Assembly: GCA_022539475.1 (NCBI GenBank)
Contig: VCMS01000474.1
Coordinates: forward strand, 1 to 42,254
Reading direction: 5' to 3'
Length of the DNA stretch: 42,254 nucleotides
Source: Gracilaria domingensis
Taxonomy: Eukaryota > Rhodophyta > Florideophyceae > Gracilariales > Gracilariaceae
Positions 1 to 10,990 of the stretch are shown here, piece after piece. The stretch's first letter is position 1; every line of letters begins with the position of its first letter. The notes beneath the pieces are model-generated. The model did no database searches. It saw only the letters and a program-made list of their open reading frames with translations, and had not been told where the DNA came from. A program made the translations under genes and the position numbers.

Positions 1-705
1 CCGCAATAGGAAGAAGAAGAGGAAAGGGATCGGTTAGATTTTACGCAGCATCCTTCATCGTAAAAACGCGAAAAGGTGTCGAAGCGCCCAACTCCCGAGC
101 AACGACACCAAGAATGCCCATGCAGCAAACCATACGGCAATTCCCCTAAAACGTGCCACCTGCAATCTCGTGGAGCAAGCGTCCGCATCAAAGTCATTTT
201 ACCTTGTATAGCGTAAGCAGAAAGTATCCATAAGTTAGTCTAATGCTGCATTGATACCTTTGATAATGCGATGGGAACGTACCATTGATAGTGCAAAAAC
301 AGAAAACGTTGCGCTAGAAAAGTCGACGGACGCTAGTAAAATCGCAAAAGGAAGAAGAGAAGAAAAGGGATCGGTTTAGATTACCAGCAATCCATTCATC
401 GTAAAAGCGAAAGGTGTCGAAGCGAGAACTCACAAGGCAATCGACACTAAGATGCCCATGCAGTAAACATACGCAAGATGCGATACAACGAGAATGCAGC
501 CTATGTCCCAACCAAGTACCAGAATCGCCTATTCCGACAGTGAGGCAGGTAAACGACCAATTCCATTTCCTTTTCAAGATCAAGTTAGTCAATGCTCCGT
601 TGGATACATTTGAAATGCTGATGGAACGTACGCAATTGATAAGCAAAAAGAAACGATGCGCTATGAGAAGTGAGGGACCTATAACTCGCGAAAAGTAACC
701 CAAAG
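1..705. repeat. Two-copy tandem repeat, unit about 345-355 bp
   Basis: Positions 1-348 and 349-705 are diverged copies of one unit. Matching landmarks are GGGATCGGTT(T)AGATT at about 27 and 367, AAGGTGTCGAAGCG at about 75 and 412, ATGCCCATGCAG at about 115 and 451, and GGAACGTAC near 273 and 623. Each unit ends in CGC(A/G)AAAAG, which runs into the purine-rich start of the next. Copies differ by many small indels, so neither carries a convincing conserved reading frame. The unit could be a satellite or part of a larger repeat cut by the window edge, or the second copy could be an error-rich re-reading of the first. Confidence 0.75.
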
Positions 706-980
706 CTTATTTTCTGCGTGTAACATGTCGCAGAGCGCGAAGAGACGTCGTTGAGGATTTTGGTTAAGTTAGAACAAAGATATCGTAGAAGGATATGGAA
801 GGCACGTACAAAAAGACTTGCAGCGGGAAAGACCTGCACGGATACTCCGTGAGATACGTGATGTCTGCTTTATGGAGGCGGTCCATTAGGCGGACATGAG
901 CGTACCTCACTTCTCTTTCCCCCGCCTCTACTTCGAAGGCGAGTGCGAGGGCGGAGAAAGGTATACGACGGGAGCGCGCT
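706..980. other. Spacer with no recognised gene
   Basis: Open frames on both strands here translate to low-complexity or arginine-rich text with no motif I recognise. I see no convincing promoter or RNA structure before the hairpin that starts at 981. Confidence 0.4.
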
Positions 981-1057
981 CGTGATCCGTGCCATCCATC
1001 CTCGCGTTCTACTCCGCCGGAGTAGAACGGCGAGGATGTGGATGGCACGCGATCACG
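981..1057. repeat. Long near-perfect inverted repeat (hairpin)
   Basis: The arms are about 35 nt. CGTGATC at 981 pairs with GATCACG ending at 1057, CCATCCATCCTCGC pairs with GCGAGGATGTGGATGG, and the inner GTTCTACTCC (1006-1015) pairs with GGAGTAGAAC (1019-1028) around a 3-nt loop. Two or three bulges interrupt the stem. The palindrome explains why overlapping frames are open on both strands here. It could be a fold-back element, a short-inverted-repeat insertion or a structured RNA. A GC-rich tract (about 1075-1110) follows. Confidence 0.85.
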
Positions 1058-2559
1058 ACGGTAACCGATAGGTCGGAGCGGCGGAGGCGCGGCGCGGGCG
1101 GCGGAGGGGCAGAGATTTATTTTTCTGTGCGAGATTGGACAGGTTGTAAGCAGCGTACAACGTTGGCGAAGACTCAGGTTTATAAACCAGTGGTAGATAA
1201 TACGAGAAGTAAACCTTGTGTTGAGGTCGCACGTGTACCTCCGTTCCCTTTTGAACGAAAGCACGTCGATTTAAACTCAGAAATTAATTTTCTCATCTCT
1301 CAGCTTGACGTCGTATCTTGCTGTCGCCTGACCTCCTCTCCCCTCCAATCGACGCTTCTTTTTGCCGTCTTTGTCGTGTTCTCCTTCATTTCCCTTCTTC
1401 CCATGATCTACTACTGTACACATAAGAAGCGTGGGTGCCCGTTCGTTACTCCGCCGAGGGAGTGCTGAGTCTCTTCAAACAGCATGTTAAACGTTGCCTC
1501 GTTTGCGTCTGAAGCCGCGTGGAAGTGAAAATAGGCGGCCGCATTTCGAGAAGCAAGCGTGCTCAAGCTTCCGCGCCCCGCGCCCTCGCATCTTCCGAAA
1601 CGGGTCACTGCCCTTGTCGCTTCCGAGCCTCCGGATGTCCGAGGACAGCGTTGACCCACTGTGCGCCCTCTCTCATTCCGGAAACTTTGCATTGTGTTTC
1701 TCCTTCCGCGGGTCCCGCGGCAATTAGAGCCAGAATCACGGAAGCAGTCCCCACGCCCAGTGCCTTCTGAGGAGGCCCTCGTGATCTTGCATACTGGATT
1801 ATCTCACGGTGCGTTTGGTCTGGCTTCAGTTCGCTTCCAACCTTGGTCATCGTGCAGCAACGAGCCTGATTGGGCTGACTTCGGGGAAACCTGCCGCGAT
1901 TCTCGCAAAAAGCGATTCCAAGCGAGACCATAACAAGTTCTAAGCGCTGTACGAACTGGAAGAACGGCCATTTTTTCGAACGATAGCGCCTCAAAGACGG
2001 TTTCAATCGAGAACTGTCTCGCCAGAAGGATGTAAGTTCAGCGCCACCATCTACACGAGAGACCCCGTTCAGAACACTTGTGAAACGCTTCCAGTTGGGC
2101 TAACAACGAAAACACATTCTTCCCACATATACCTCAGACCCACTCTACGAAAATATCTCACCCATGTCCGGCTCTCCTGCAAGAGACGCCACCTGCAGGA
2201 ACTAAGGGAAGATGGTCATGAGCTTCTTTATAGTAGAATAGTGTGGGTACTCCCAAGAAATAAGTTACAGGGAATCTTTCGTAGGTATTCTGCATGTATA
2301 CACCGATAAGTCTTCACAACTCTAAAAGCAAACATCGGTTACCGCCTGTACTCTTCACCTCATATTTCTCCATACTTCTCCGACGAGCTAGCGCCGTAAG
2401 CGCAATCCGTGATGACCGCTCACAGTAGTGGCAATACTTCACTACAAACACTGGTAACAGGTTTTTCGCATCTGAAGCAGACAGCAATGCCATTCGTTTC
2501 TAGCAAGTTCTAACGCGATTCCAGGATTGCACATCCTTCAAGAATCTCTTTCCGTCAAG
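1058..2559. other. Region without a supportable gene
   Basis: Frames at 989-1468 (+), 1494-1770 (+) and 1605-2006 (-) are open for 77-159 codons but overlap each other, are rich in Ser/Arg/Pro, and match nothing I recognise. The 989-1468 frame has a hydrophobic stretch (LLFAVFVVFSFISLLPMIYY) near its C-terminus that could be membrane-spanning, but its N-terminal half is the hairpin and a GC-rich tract, so I do not call it. The sequence becomes AT-richer after about 2030. Confidence 0.4.
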
Positions 2560-2665
2560 ATCCTGTAGCAAATTATACATCTAATGCAAAAAAGGTTTTC
2601 AGTTCATCGCGGAATCCTGTAGCAAATATCATCTAATGCCCAAAAAGTTTCAGTCACGGCAAGAC
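2560..2665. repeat. Two tandem copies of a ~54-bp unit
   Basis: ATCCTGTAGCAAAT, ATCTAATGC and AAAAAG(G)TTT(T)CAGT recur in order in 2560-2613 and 2614-2665. It lies in AT-rich non-coding DNA with no gene nearby. No third copy is visible on either side. Confidence 0.8.
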
Positions 2666-3101
2666 CTGAATCGAGTTCCATCCTCAGCAATTTTTTGCGG
2701 ATATTCTGGAGCTAAACATTCGTCACTTTCATAAGCCAAACGAAACCCTTCATAATCAAACCCCTCCCTCATCTTTAGCGGTAATGTTCTTACTCATTCA
2801 CTGACTCTCCCAAAACCACACTAAAAGCGTCAGAAACATACTCAGTTATTCTCGAATATGCAAAGAAGGCGAAGAAAAGAAACTACGTCGTACAAGGGAG
2901 ACGAGATCCAATCGATATTTCATGCGTTCCAATTCCATATCTCTCATTCTCTCGTCCATCAAATCGCCTGACCGTAAGATTCATCCAGGTTTTTCTATGC
3001 AGTCTGTTCGAAACAAGGAGACTCGCTTCAACAGTTACCAACTTGCATCTCGGCATATTGAAACTGATTAATATTCCAGAAATCGAAGACTTAGTCAAAC
3101 C
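2666..3101. other. AT-rich non-coding stretch
   Basis: The longest frame is 71 codons (2883-3098, -). It has no recognisable motif and ends just before the 3102 hairpin. No gene is supported. Confidence 0.4.
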
Positions 3102-3144
3102 CTAAGCACTCAATAGAATCATCATTTTCTATTGCAGTGCTTAG
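3102..3144. repeat. 43-nt hairpin in AT-rich DNA
   Basis: CTAAGCACTCAATAGAA (3102-3118) is the reverse complement of TTCTATTG-C-AGTGCTTAG (ending 3144), apart from one bulged C. The loop is the intervening 8 nt. There is no U-tract typical of a bacterial terminator and no flanking gene, so a small-RNA precursor or a relic of a short inverted-repeat element are the possible readings. Confidence 0.8.
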
Positions 3145-4600
3145 ACGGATGATCCGCTCACTTCATTTCGAACGATACGTACTCAAATCCAAAGTTTACA
3201 AACGCAAATCTATCTTCCATGCAATGCAACTTTCTGTCAGAAGTTGCCTTTAGATTGTCCACGACGAAAAAGGCAGGTTACTGAATGGAACCTTCACCAA
3301 GCAGATCTCCTTTGAATATGGAGCCAACATACAAAGACATTGACATATTTTTCCTTTCATATGAATTCTTTAAATCTATGGGGAGCGCAGGCACGCCCCA
3401 ATCAGAAAAATTTCTCTCAGTACTCGGACGTTGCTTGAATAATTATAGTGCATTATGGCCATGATGTAATGAAGCTCTATTTCTCTCTTCGGTGGCAGAT
3501 TGAAGCTCCAAATGCTGCTCACAACGTAGTCGGCAGCAATTCATAGCTCTGAAGTGAACTCTGAATTTTAAACGGCTCTAACAGAAGAAGAACTAACACC
3601 TTTGCAGCATTTACGTATCTCCACAACACGCGATTATATCTCTCTTGTATTGTTGCTACAGCCTTTTACCGAGAGGCGAACGATAGATTCAATATGGAAC
3701 TATGTCATGTGCTACAAGCCCAAGCATGCCCTGAAGTTCTCATAACTACCATATTTTTCTTTCAACTACCACTCTGTTGCGTTTTCTTCCATAGATTTTT
3801 ATACTGAATGAATTAGCATATAGGAGCTCTACAGCCCCCGTTCTCTAAACCTGTGAGGATCATGTAGTAGTTAGCTGATCAAACTCCATTTGGTTCTTTT
3901 AGTGTTCCCAGAAAATCCACTACACTATAATCAGGGATTCTATGATCGTGAAGCCTTCTTCTGTTACCAGCCCGTCAGAACAACCAATAAATTTCGATAT
4001 AGCGTAAAAAAGCCAACCATGGCTCATGCTAACGATATTACCTCCCCCCATCACACATCATCGTATTGTATCTTCACCGAAAACAAAGAGTGGCGAGTAT
4101 TTAAGTAGCTACCTACTGTCATTCACTCTTGTTATCTGCAGTCATCCGGCGCATTACCACTTTCTGCCTAAAGTGTTAGCGCTTTTAGTTCGTCACGTGC
4201 TCTCTGACAGTAAATAGTGTATTTCAATAAGACACAACTGTAGCAAACACATATCGTGAATTTTTTTACTAGATGACATCATTGGATACAAACTATGAGT
4301 CTTGTCTAAAATGATATTGTGGGGCCTTGCAACAAAAAAACAACCGTGGAGTAAGCAATCAACTTTGTTGAGTTGAAACCTGCAAAACGTAAAAAATGTC
4401 GTGAACAGGTTGTAGTGGATTTAGACTTAGCGAGTAATCGCTCGAATTTGCTTAAGAGCTTATAATACCAGATATACTCTCATTGATTATAGCCGCGTTA
4501 TATACAAGCTCTTACCTCCCCAATCCACGTTGACCAGCACGTCACGTGTTCCACGTCCACCGTAATGACGAGTTGAGGAGTGTTTTGGAGTCTCTGCATG
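3145..4600. other. AT-rich region without a recognised gene
   Basis: Frames never exceed about 72 codons (for example 3890-4108 +) and show no domain. Weak palindromic halves (AAGAGCTT near 4454, AAGCTCTT near 4506) flank about 45 bp of TATA-rich sequence. I see no RNA gene. Confidence 0.4.
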
Positions 4601-4616
4601 TCCAAATATGCCAAAC

Positions 4617-4850
4617 GTCGCTGGGCGGGGGTCGTTGTTAGTGGCACCCTAACACAAACCGACCCCACCCCTCCCGGGCCACGTTTGGCCGTTTCTAAAA
4701 TGGCTTTTATGCCTGCGCGGGGTCGTCGTTTAGGAGTACCCTAAACACGACCGACCCCCCGCCCGCGGCACTTTTTGGATTTTAAAATGTACGATTATCC
4801 GCGTCGCGGTCCGTCGTTAGTACCTACCTAACACGACCACCCCCCATCCA
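4617..4850 (+). repeat. Three tandem ~90-bp modules, each with a GGGTCG...CGACCC hairpin
   Basis: Three hairpins recur at about 90-bp spacing: 4626-4666, 4717-4757 and 4805-4845. Each pairs GG(G)GTCGT(C/T)GTT(T)AG with CTAA(A)CACGACC(G)ACCCC around an 8-12-nt loop. The spacers are also related: the tract CACGTTTGGCCGTTTCTAAAA after the first hairpin resembles CACTTTTTGGATTTTAAAA after the second, and CACG after the third begins the same way. The array ends about 20 bp before the GC-rich leader of the lectin gene, so it sits where an upstream regulatory or 5' UTR element would be. Confidence 0.8.
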
Positions 4851-4870
4851 CCGCGCACGTTCTCGCCATC

Positions 4871-5319
4871 ATGCTGGTAGCGTCCACAGACCTTCTAAAA
4901 CACACACCACGCAACGCCACCAATAACGTAGCGCTGCTTTCAGCTGAACGCCTCGCTGACGCCGCGAGCGCGCATCCCGTGCCGGCGCCACTCCGCGCCG
5001 CTGGGTCTCCGCCGCCAGACTGCTCTCGTCGATTGACGTGGCGCCGACCCTTCCAATTGCGCATGTGCGCTCTTCAGTCATTTTATGCGCGCTGTACGTG
5101 CAGTACAATTGCGCTAGGCTCCTTCGCGCTCCACCCCCGCGTGCACTTCGCGTGGGGATCGCTGCCGTTGCCCGTCATCACTGCACCCTGCCATACCGCC
5201 CGTAAACCACGCCCTCCGTTCGCTCACGGACCTCGCTTCCAGCCTCCCGAACTTTCGCGCGCGCCACTCGTTCACCGTCGCCGCCATCCCGCCGTGAGTC
5301 GTCGTCGACGCCGCGTCTC
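4871..5319 (+). other. GC-rich leader upstream of the lectin gene
   Basis: The sequence is open in several frames and translates to Arg/Pro/Ser-rich text without a domain. It lies between the hairpin array and the putative signal peptide at 5320. I take it as 5' UTR or promoter-proximal DNA. An extended N-terminus of the lectin protein cannot be excluded because frame breaks are common here. Confidence 0.4.
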
Positions 5320-6959
5320 GCGCCGATTTGCGTGCTGCTACTGCTGGCTGCCAGAGCCCTCGCGTTGCCGTCGCTGCTGTAGTGACAGCAGCAAAACCCG
5401 CAGCTATTCCAGTTTCTCTACCTGGCGCGGAGGCCCGGACCTCTCCTTTCGGCACCCGAACGAGGCCCATCGCCGCCGGTGACCCCGTCTCCGACGGGTT
5501 TCAGCTGGGCACGACCATGATCACGCGCAGCCGCACCGGTCGCGACGTGGTCCTCCTCATGTCGGCGAGCCAGTCAAATTAAGCGCTGTTCTACAACGAC
5601 ATTGCCACCGATACGCAAAACGTCAACGGCTACTTCGACGTGGAGTTGGATACCGTGCGCGATTCGCATGACCCTGCCAATGGTATGGACTTCTTCTTTT
5701 GTGGGACCGCCCGAGGTTAGGCTATGCCATGGGTATTGCGCATACATTTGTGGGGCTTGGCATCATTATCGACACCTTTTCCAACTCTCGAACGCGAAAT
5801 GTGGCCCATATGTACGTTTATGTGTCGGACGGAACCAAGCAATGGAAGCCTGACACCGATGGCGCGGATACCGAGCTTTTCGAGGGCTGCTCGCTTGAGA
5901 TGAACCACCCGATTCGCGTGTATGTCCAGCTGCTCGGTGGCAATCTTCACGTGGGCGTCGCTATGAACCCACGCGCCCCACAACGCTGGCATACGTGCTT
6001 CAAGGTTTGGGGTGTGAAGCTGCCATTCTCTGGTGGTGGCTTCCTCGCACTCCCTGCTGAGACCGGCCATTTCTTGCCAATCATGAGGTCCACGACGCCG
6101 TCTTCATTCATGAATCCGCTCAGGTTGCCCACACTTATCGATCCGACTACTATTCGCAGCAGTATGGCGCCGGTTCTGCTTCCGGAACTACGGACCGACC
6201 ACCGTGGTCTGTGACAGCAACAACAGCGGAAACAGCATCAACAACAGCAGCAGAGCGATAATTCGCGCGGCTACGTGCCGCCGGCTTTCAATGGTAGCTC
6301 CAGTGGTGTAGCAATGACAGCACCGCCCCTGCTCCGCCTCCGCATCGCACCGATCTGAACCCTACCGCGCGCATGCACCGCAGAGAGGACGCCACCTCGT
6401 CGATCTCAGGCTCTTCAGACCTGCAGGTGTACGAGGTGTACAACTCTATGACGTCCATTTTCAAGGGCCTCGGCGACGAGAATGCGCAAGAAAGAAAGCT
6501 TCGACTGGAGGGTGTGCGCCAAATCATTGCGCAACTCATTCGCGAGATGGAGAAACAAAAGGGCGACATGTGGCAGTTGGTGGCCGTTTTGAAACCTCTT
6601 AAGGCTACTGCAGGCTACTTGTCGCGTGCTTCGGGCAGGTTTCTAGCCAGTTGCAAGGCCTTCATAACTCGCGGCGTGCGCTTAAGTAGAAGACGCATAA
6701 CATTTCTGATTCGCATGATGATCTGAACGAGGAGTTGGTGGATCATCACGAGAGCATCACCGAGCAGTCTCCTGGCGGAAGTGGTACCCTTATCATGTTC
6801 GTACTCATTCAAGCGCTTTTGAGAGTTGGGTATACCATGTCAATAAGATGTCGTTGGCCGTGCGGAAAGTGCATCGAATGGTCTAACACCACGAGAAAAT
6901 CTTACAGCCAGCCTTTGGGCGACATCATTGGCACGTCGAGGGAAACAAGATTATCCTGA
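5320..6959 (+). CDS. L-type (leguminous-type) lectin cargo receptor, ERGIC-53/VIP36-like, with frame breaks
   Basis: Proteins of this family are type I membrane lectins that carry mannose-bearing glycoproteins from ER to Golgi. A hydrophobic signal-like run (VLLLLAARALALPSLL) lies at about 5332-5379. The lectin domain follows: DPVSDGFQLGTTMITRS, then NGMDFFF, then the family signature HTFVGLGIIIDTFSN (5741-5785), then SDGTKQW, FEGC, CFKVWGVKLPFSGG and ETGHF...NHEVHD (about 6057-6105). The calcium/sugar-binding Asp of IIIDTFSN and the terminal His-Asp are present. A Gln-rich linker (about 6216-6262), a coiled-coil stretch (about 6425-6600) and a final membrane helix (GTLIMFVLIQALLRVGYTM, about 6782-6838) complete the usual architecture. 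The frame shifts near 5400, 5700, 6075, 6260-6310 and 6600, and in-frame stops lie at 5579 (TAA) and about 6690 (TAG). It converges with ECM29. The C-terminal part is repeated in the right arm. Confidence 0.75.
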
Positions 6960-7390
6960 AAAGCCGTCACTGATGCACTCTATCGTCGTCATCAGAATGT
7001 GTTCGCCGGTTCCGAGTTCAGACCATTAGCTTTCTGTTCTTCTTTTATACACATGCACCCCGGGTGATGATGCAGAGTTAACGCGCTTTCATTCGGCATG
7101 AACAGATGGAACACATGCGTCTGGTGCTCACCCAAGGTCTCAAGCACAGCATCCCCTAACGAGTAACTACCGACGCGTACACCGCACGCATGTAAAGGCG
7201 ATTATAACTAGCTTCAGTTGCGTTCAAAACTTACTTGGATTACCTAGAATGAGCTAAAAGGGACCGCGCTTCCAAGTGAGTGGCACGCGATTGAGTTATT
7301 CATAGTCGTTGGACGGTCACCAGGTAGATACGTAAACACACAGATTAGCCGAACCTCTTTGCCTAACTGCCTAAGCTCTACTTTTCAACC
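6960..7390. other. Intergenic region between convergent genes
   Basis: This is the shared 3' flank of the lectin gene (+) and ECM29 (-). No ORF, RNA or strong hairpin is evident. Its reverse complement is present at about 41,060-41,500. Confidence 0.5.
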
Positions 7391-10300
7391 TCAAAAGCCC
7401 CAGCCTAAACTATGATCACGAAATGCCAACGCCGTGCATAGTTTAATTGCAACGGATCGCACCCAAGGCTCGGAATCTTCGTTCCGAGACCTCTGGATCG
7501 CAATTAGCGTGTCTTCTACAATCACACCCTTCATTGCCGTAGAATCCTTGGAAACGTTGACCAAGTGATCAAGAATTGTTAACCCACTATTTCTTAGCAC
7601 TTTATACTTGGGTTCGTGAATGCCGTTTTTGCTGAGGTTTACTAATCGTTTAATCAATGCCTCAGTGCGCTCCAGGGAGTTTCTAAATTGCAGTTCATGT
7701 TTGGAGAAACGTTCGGACAACTTCTCAATGGCTTGAAGTACAGTTAGTCGAATGTCCCAATCGTTCTGCATCAGTTCTTCAAACACACACAGCAAATTAA
7801 GTACGTGTTCTTCTAGCTTCTCAACGCCCCCCACCCCTGTGATTGAAGATTGCAGGCACTGAATCGCTGCTTTGCACAATAGCTTTTGCGACTTTCGCGC
7901 TTTGTTCCAAGCATCAACAGCATCTGCATCAGACCCAGTTTCCCACACCATCTGTGACACATTTGGTACGCTAGCGTTTACATCCGACGAGTTTGGAGAC
8001 ACGAGCTCTGACAAGTGGTCCCTGACTTTCTCGTACATGCAAACGGTTTCTCGGATGTTAACCAGCACCTTCCTCGCCGCATCAATTGCTGCAATTCGAT
8101 AATCCTTCTTCCCTCGATCAAATTCGGACAGCACAGGCTGCACAACAGCTACGCTCTCTCCGCACGACTCCCACAAAGATGCGCTTGAACAGAAATCTGC
8201 CAAAGACCCAATGGCCTCAATTGCAACATGCTGTCCTTTCCAAATATGACCTGGAAGCACCACTAACAACGTTTTTGCGCTTCGCGACATATACTGTACA
8301 TCGACAATGTCATTTGAAGCGTTCGTGAGGTCCCCTAGCGTGGCTGCGGCGTTCCTTTTCACGCGGTACTGAGCAGAAGTAGATAGCCGTTGCTCACATA
8401 TTTCAACAATCGCCTTTGCGTACAAACGAAGCCCGGCCTGAGTACTTGGCGCACCTTTATTCCAGGCGTCTTTCCAGTTCTTGCTGTCATCTCCTGCGTC
8501 GTCGTCTGTTTCAGGGCGTCCCATGTATGCGAAGGGCCGTATAGAGCTTGCGTGCTGCTGGGTCGTATCGGGCGCCATCCGACACAACCCAGCAGCGAGA
8601 GACGAGGCAAGCGCGCGATCCCGAGGATACTCCGATGTGGCCTTCTTGCTAATTTTGTTTGCAATACTTTGCAACTTCATCGACGGGGCACAACTTTGAA
8701 CCTCTGCCAGCGGCCTTGCACCATGCCTTTCAAAGTTCGAAGCATTGCGTTGCGCTCCATGCCCGCAGCGCTTGCCGCTGAAAACTGCAGCTTTGCAGCA
8801 TATGGTTCCATGACCACTGCTCTGGATTGCAGAACGCTCGACATCAACCTTGCCGTCGCTGCACGCGTAGGAATTCCCACTCCTACGCGAGCCAATCATG
8901 CCAGATTCGGAACCACCTCCGCCGCGATTGTCTCGTCAACTTGCCCTATGAGCCTTTCAAGCGACTCGATCAAAGAGGACGAGGACATACTCGCTGCAGA
9001 GACCAGAGCGTTTTGCAGCTCCTCCGGTGAGGCTACATGATACTCCGCGTAGTTTAAGATTTGCGGCTCGAGCTCTGTCGCAACGTCCAACAGATTCGCG
9101 ATCAAATCCGGCACAGACGACCGCAAGGCCGTTCCTCCATGTCGTGTGATCTCGGACAGAGTCTTTGACACGAGCGCTCTCACCTCCTCGGCGCTGTGTG
9201 TGAAGGACGTCATAAGCACAGACAGTACAACGTCAACGGCTTGAGCCGATTCCTCTTCACCCAAATAGTTTGGATTACGTAGATATATCGAAAGTTCCGA
9301 GAGTGCCCTTCCAGTGCCTTGAGCACTCTTTCGCACACTTTCCTTCATATCATCCATAGCCCTCAGTGTGTAGTACCAGAAATCCTTTAAAGAGTCCTTC
9401 ACCTCCTCCCATGTGCGGGAGGCAAGAACGTCGCGAAGCGCGGCGCACCCCGCTTCTCGCGAACGCCATTGCCGGGAAACGATTGACTTGATGCAGTGGT
9501 CCGTCACTGCAAGCAAGTTCGCCTTGATCGCCTCGGCCACTGAGCCGTGACCAGAAGCCTTGACCACCGCGAATATAATTGAGCGCATAGCAATGCGAAC
9601 GCTCTATATCGGGTGATGGCAGTACACATACAAGCGCAGCAAAAGACTCTTCACGTGCAGTCGAAGCTGTTCGGCGGCGATATCATTATTCAAGAGGGAA
9701 CTGCCAGTGCTGCGCGCTTGCGACTGTTCCAGGTTGACCCATGTCTTGAGCCGGACTACAGAGCTCCTCGTTGGTACCAGAGCGCGCGCCAGCCGTGTTT
9801 GATTCCACTTCCACGCCGCTGAACTCGAGAAACACTCCTTGATTGCCCGGGACGATCACCGCAGCCCGCTCGCCGGCGGTCAGAGACCGGACGAGGTTTC
9901 CAACAATATCTTGCTGACCCTTGGGGGAAGTATACGATATTGGAGAGCGCGTCGCAGCAGACGGCGACGAGAAGCGCACAAATACATCTCCCAAGGCAGA
10001 CTGGGGGGCAATGAGCGAGAACAAGTCTTGCAGCTCATGCCGTAGCGCGCGTGCCACCTGCTCGCCCAGCGGGGGCGCGTTCGAAGCCAGCAGCACCACC
10101 GCCAGCGCGGCTGCAGCAGCCGCTGCTGCGCGGTGCTCAGCGCGGCTCGCAGCGCGTGCAACGCGTCCGCGTCGCCGCGCAACAGCACGTGCAGATTGGC
10201 GGCGGGCAGGAGCTGCAACCGGCGTGCCGGCGCGAGCTGCTGCACTAGGCAGCGCAGCGCAAACAGCAGATATGCCGCCACGGAGCAGCTACGCGGCTAG

Positions 10301-10990
10301 TGGCGCTCGCAATGCGCTCCGTACACTGCGATAATGGGCGCAAGCGGCGGGGTGGCTCCCGCGCGCTAGCGCGGCGTGGCGCGCGAGTTTGCGCCGGCGC
10401 ATCCCGGCAGCGGCGAGTTGCATGACGCGTGGGCTGGCGTTGGAGGCGGCGAGGACTTCGATAAGGCGCGCGTGCGTGTCAGCTAAGGAGAAGATGTCTT
10501 CAGCCCAGTGTACGGCGGTGGCGCACGCCGGCTCTCACAGCGGGCGCGCGTCGAGCATGGCGGGCATGAGCGCGCCCAGCGCGGCGGCGCGAAATGGCGA
10601 CGAGTCGCGCGTGCTCAGCGACACGAAAAGCGACAGCGTGACGAGCGCCTACTCGGCGGCGTGCGCACCGGCGGCGGGGCGCCAGCGCGCTCGCGCTGGA
10701 GGAGAAGCGCGGGGCGGCTGTGAGGTCGGCCAGCAGCAGCGACGGGATGCGCAGCGCTAGGTAGAACAGCGCGGTGTAGCCGATGGCGCGCAGCGCGTCG
10801 CCGAGGAGCGGCGCGCCTTTGGTGCAGGCACCCACCGCACGTGGCAGCGGACGGCGTAGAGAGCGTTGTGACCAGCGCCGGTAGCAGGCGCGCCAGGACG
10901 TGAGCTGAGAAGAGTAGCGAAATAGAAATAAATGACGTGGAACTGGTCCAAATCATAATTGCGTCGTATGATCTGGGTACAATGGAGACC
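7391..10990 (-). CDS. ECM29: ECM29-like proteasome adaptor/scaffold, N-terminally incomplete, with frame breaks
   Basis: ECM29 is a long HEAT-repeat protein that binds and stabilises the 26S proteasome. The strongest block is an unbroken frame from about 8660 to the TGA at 7391. It includes NWKDAWNKGAP...GLRLYAKAIVEI and LPGHIWKGQHVAIEAIGSLA, both aligning in order with ECM29 C-terminal repeats. 9588-8896 gives SREAGCAALRDVL, DDMKESVRKSAQGTGRALS and LEPQILNYAEYHV. Further upstream, GQQDIVGNLVRSLTAGERA and TNEELCSPAQDMGQP (about 9900-9725) match the region preceding that block, and about 10,900-10,330 carries RIPSLLLADLT and FRAAALGALMP repeats of the middle region. About 1,200 codons are present against roughly 1,850 in animals; the first ~430 residues and part of the middle are absent. 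In-frame stops sit near 10,652 (TAG), 10,536 (TGA), 9,606 (TAG) and 8,893 (TGA), and frame shifts join the blocks. It is divergent from the LCB2-like fragment. Confidence 0.85.

Noticed and set aside
764..1468. Overlapping ORFs of 159-166 codons on both strands around the 981 hairpin
   Set aside because: A palindrome keeps both strands open. The peptides are Arg/Pro/Ser-rich and show no domain.
4871..5482. 203-codon ORF (+) upstream of the lectin domain
   Set aside because: GC-rich sequence leaves several frames open. The signal peptide and lectin start are in other frames, so this is probably leader sequence.
5602..6214. Initial reading of the lectin region as a SPRY domain (RanBPM-like)
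   Set aside because: The order of GLGIIIDTFSN, SDGTKQW, FEGC, CFKVWGV and the terminal NHEVHD fits the L-type lectin fold, and the downstream coiled coil and membrane helix agree.
10051..10900. Several Ala/Arg-rich ORFs on both strands within ECM29
   Set aside because: They are frame shadows of the GC-rich ECM29 coding strand; only minus-strand segments align with HEAT repeats.
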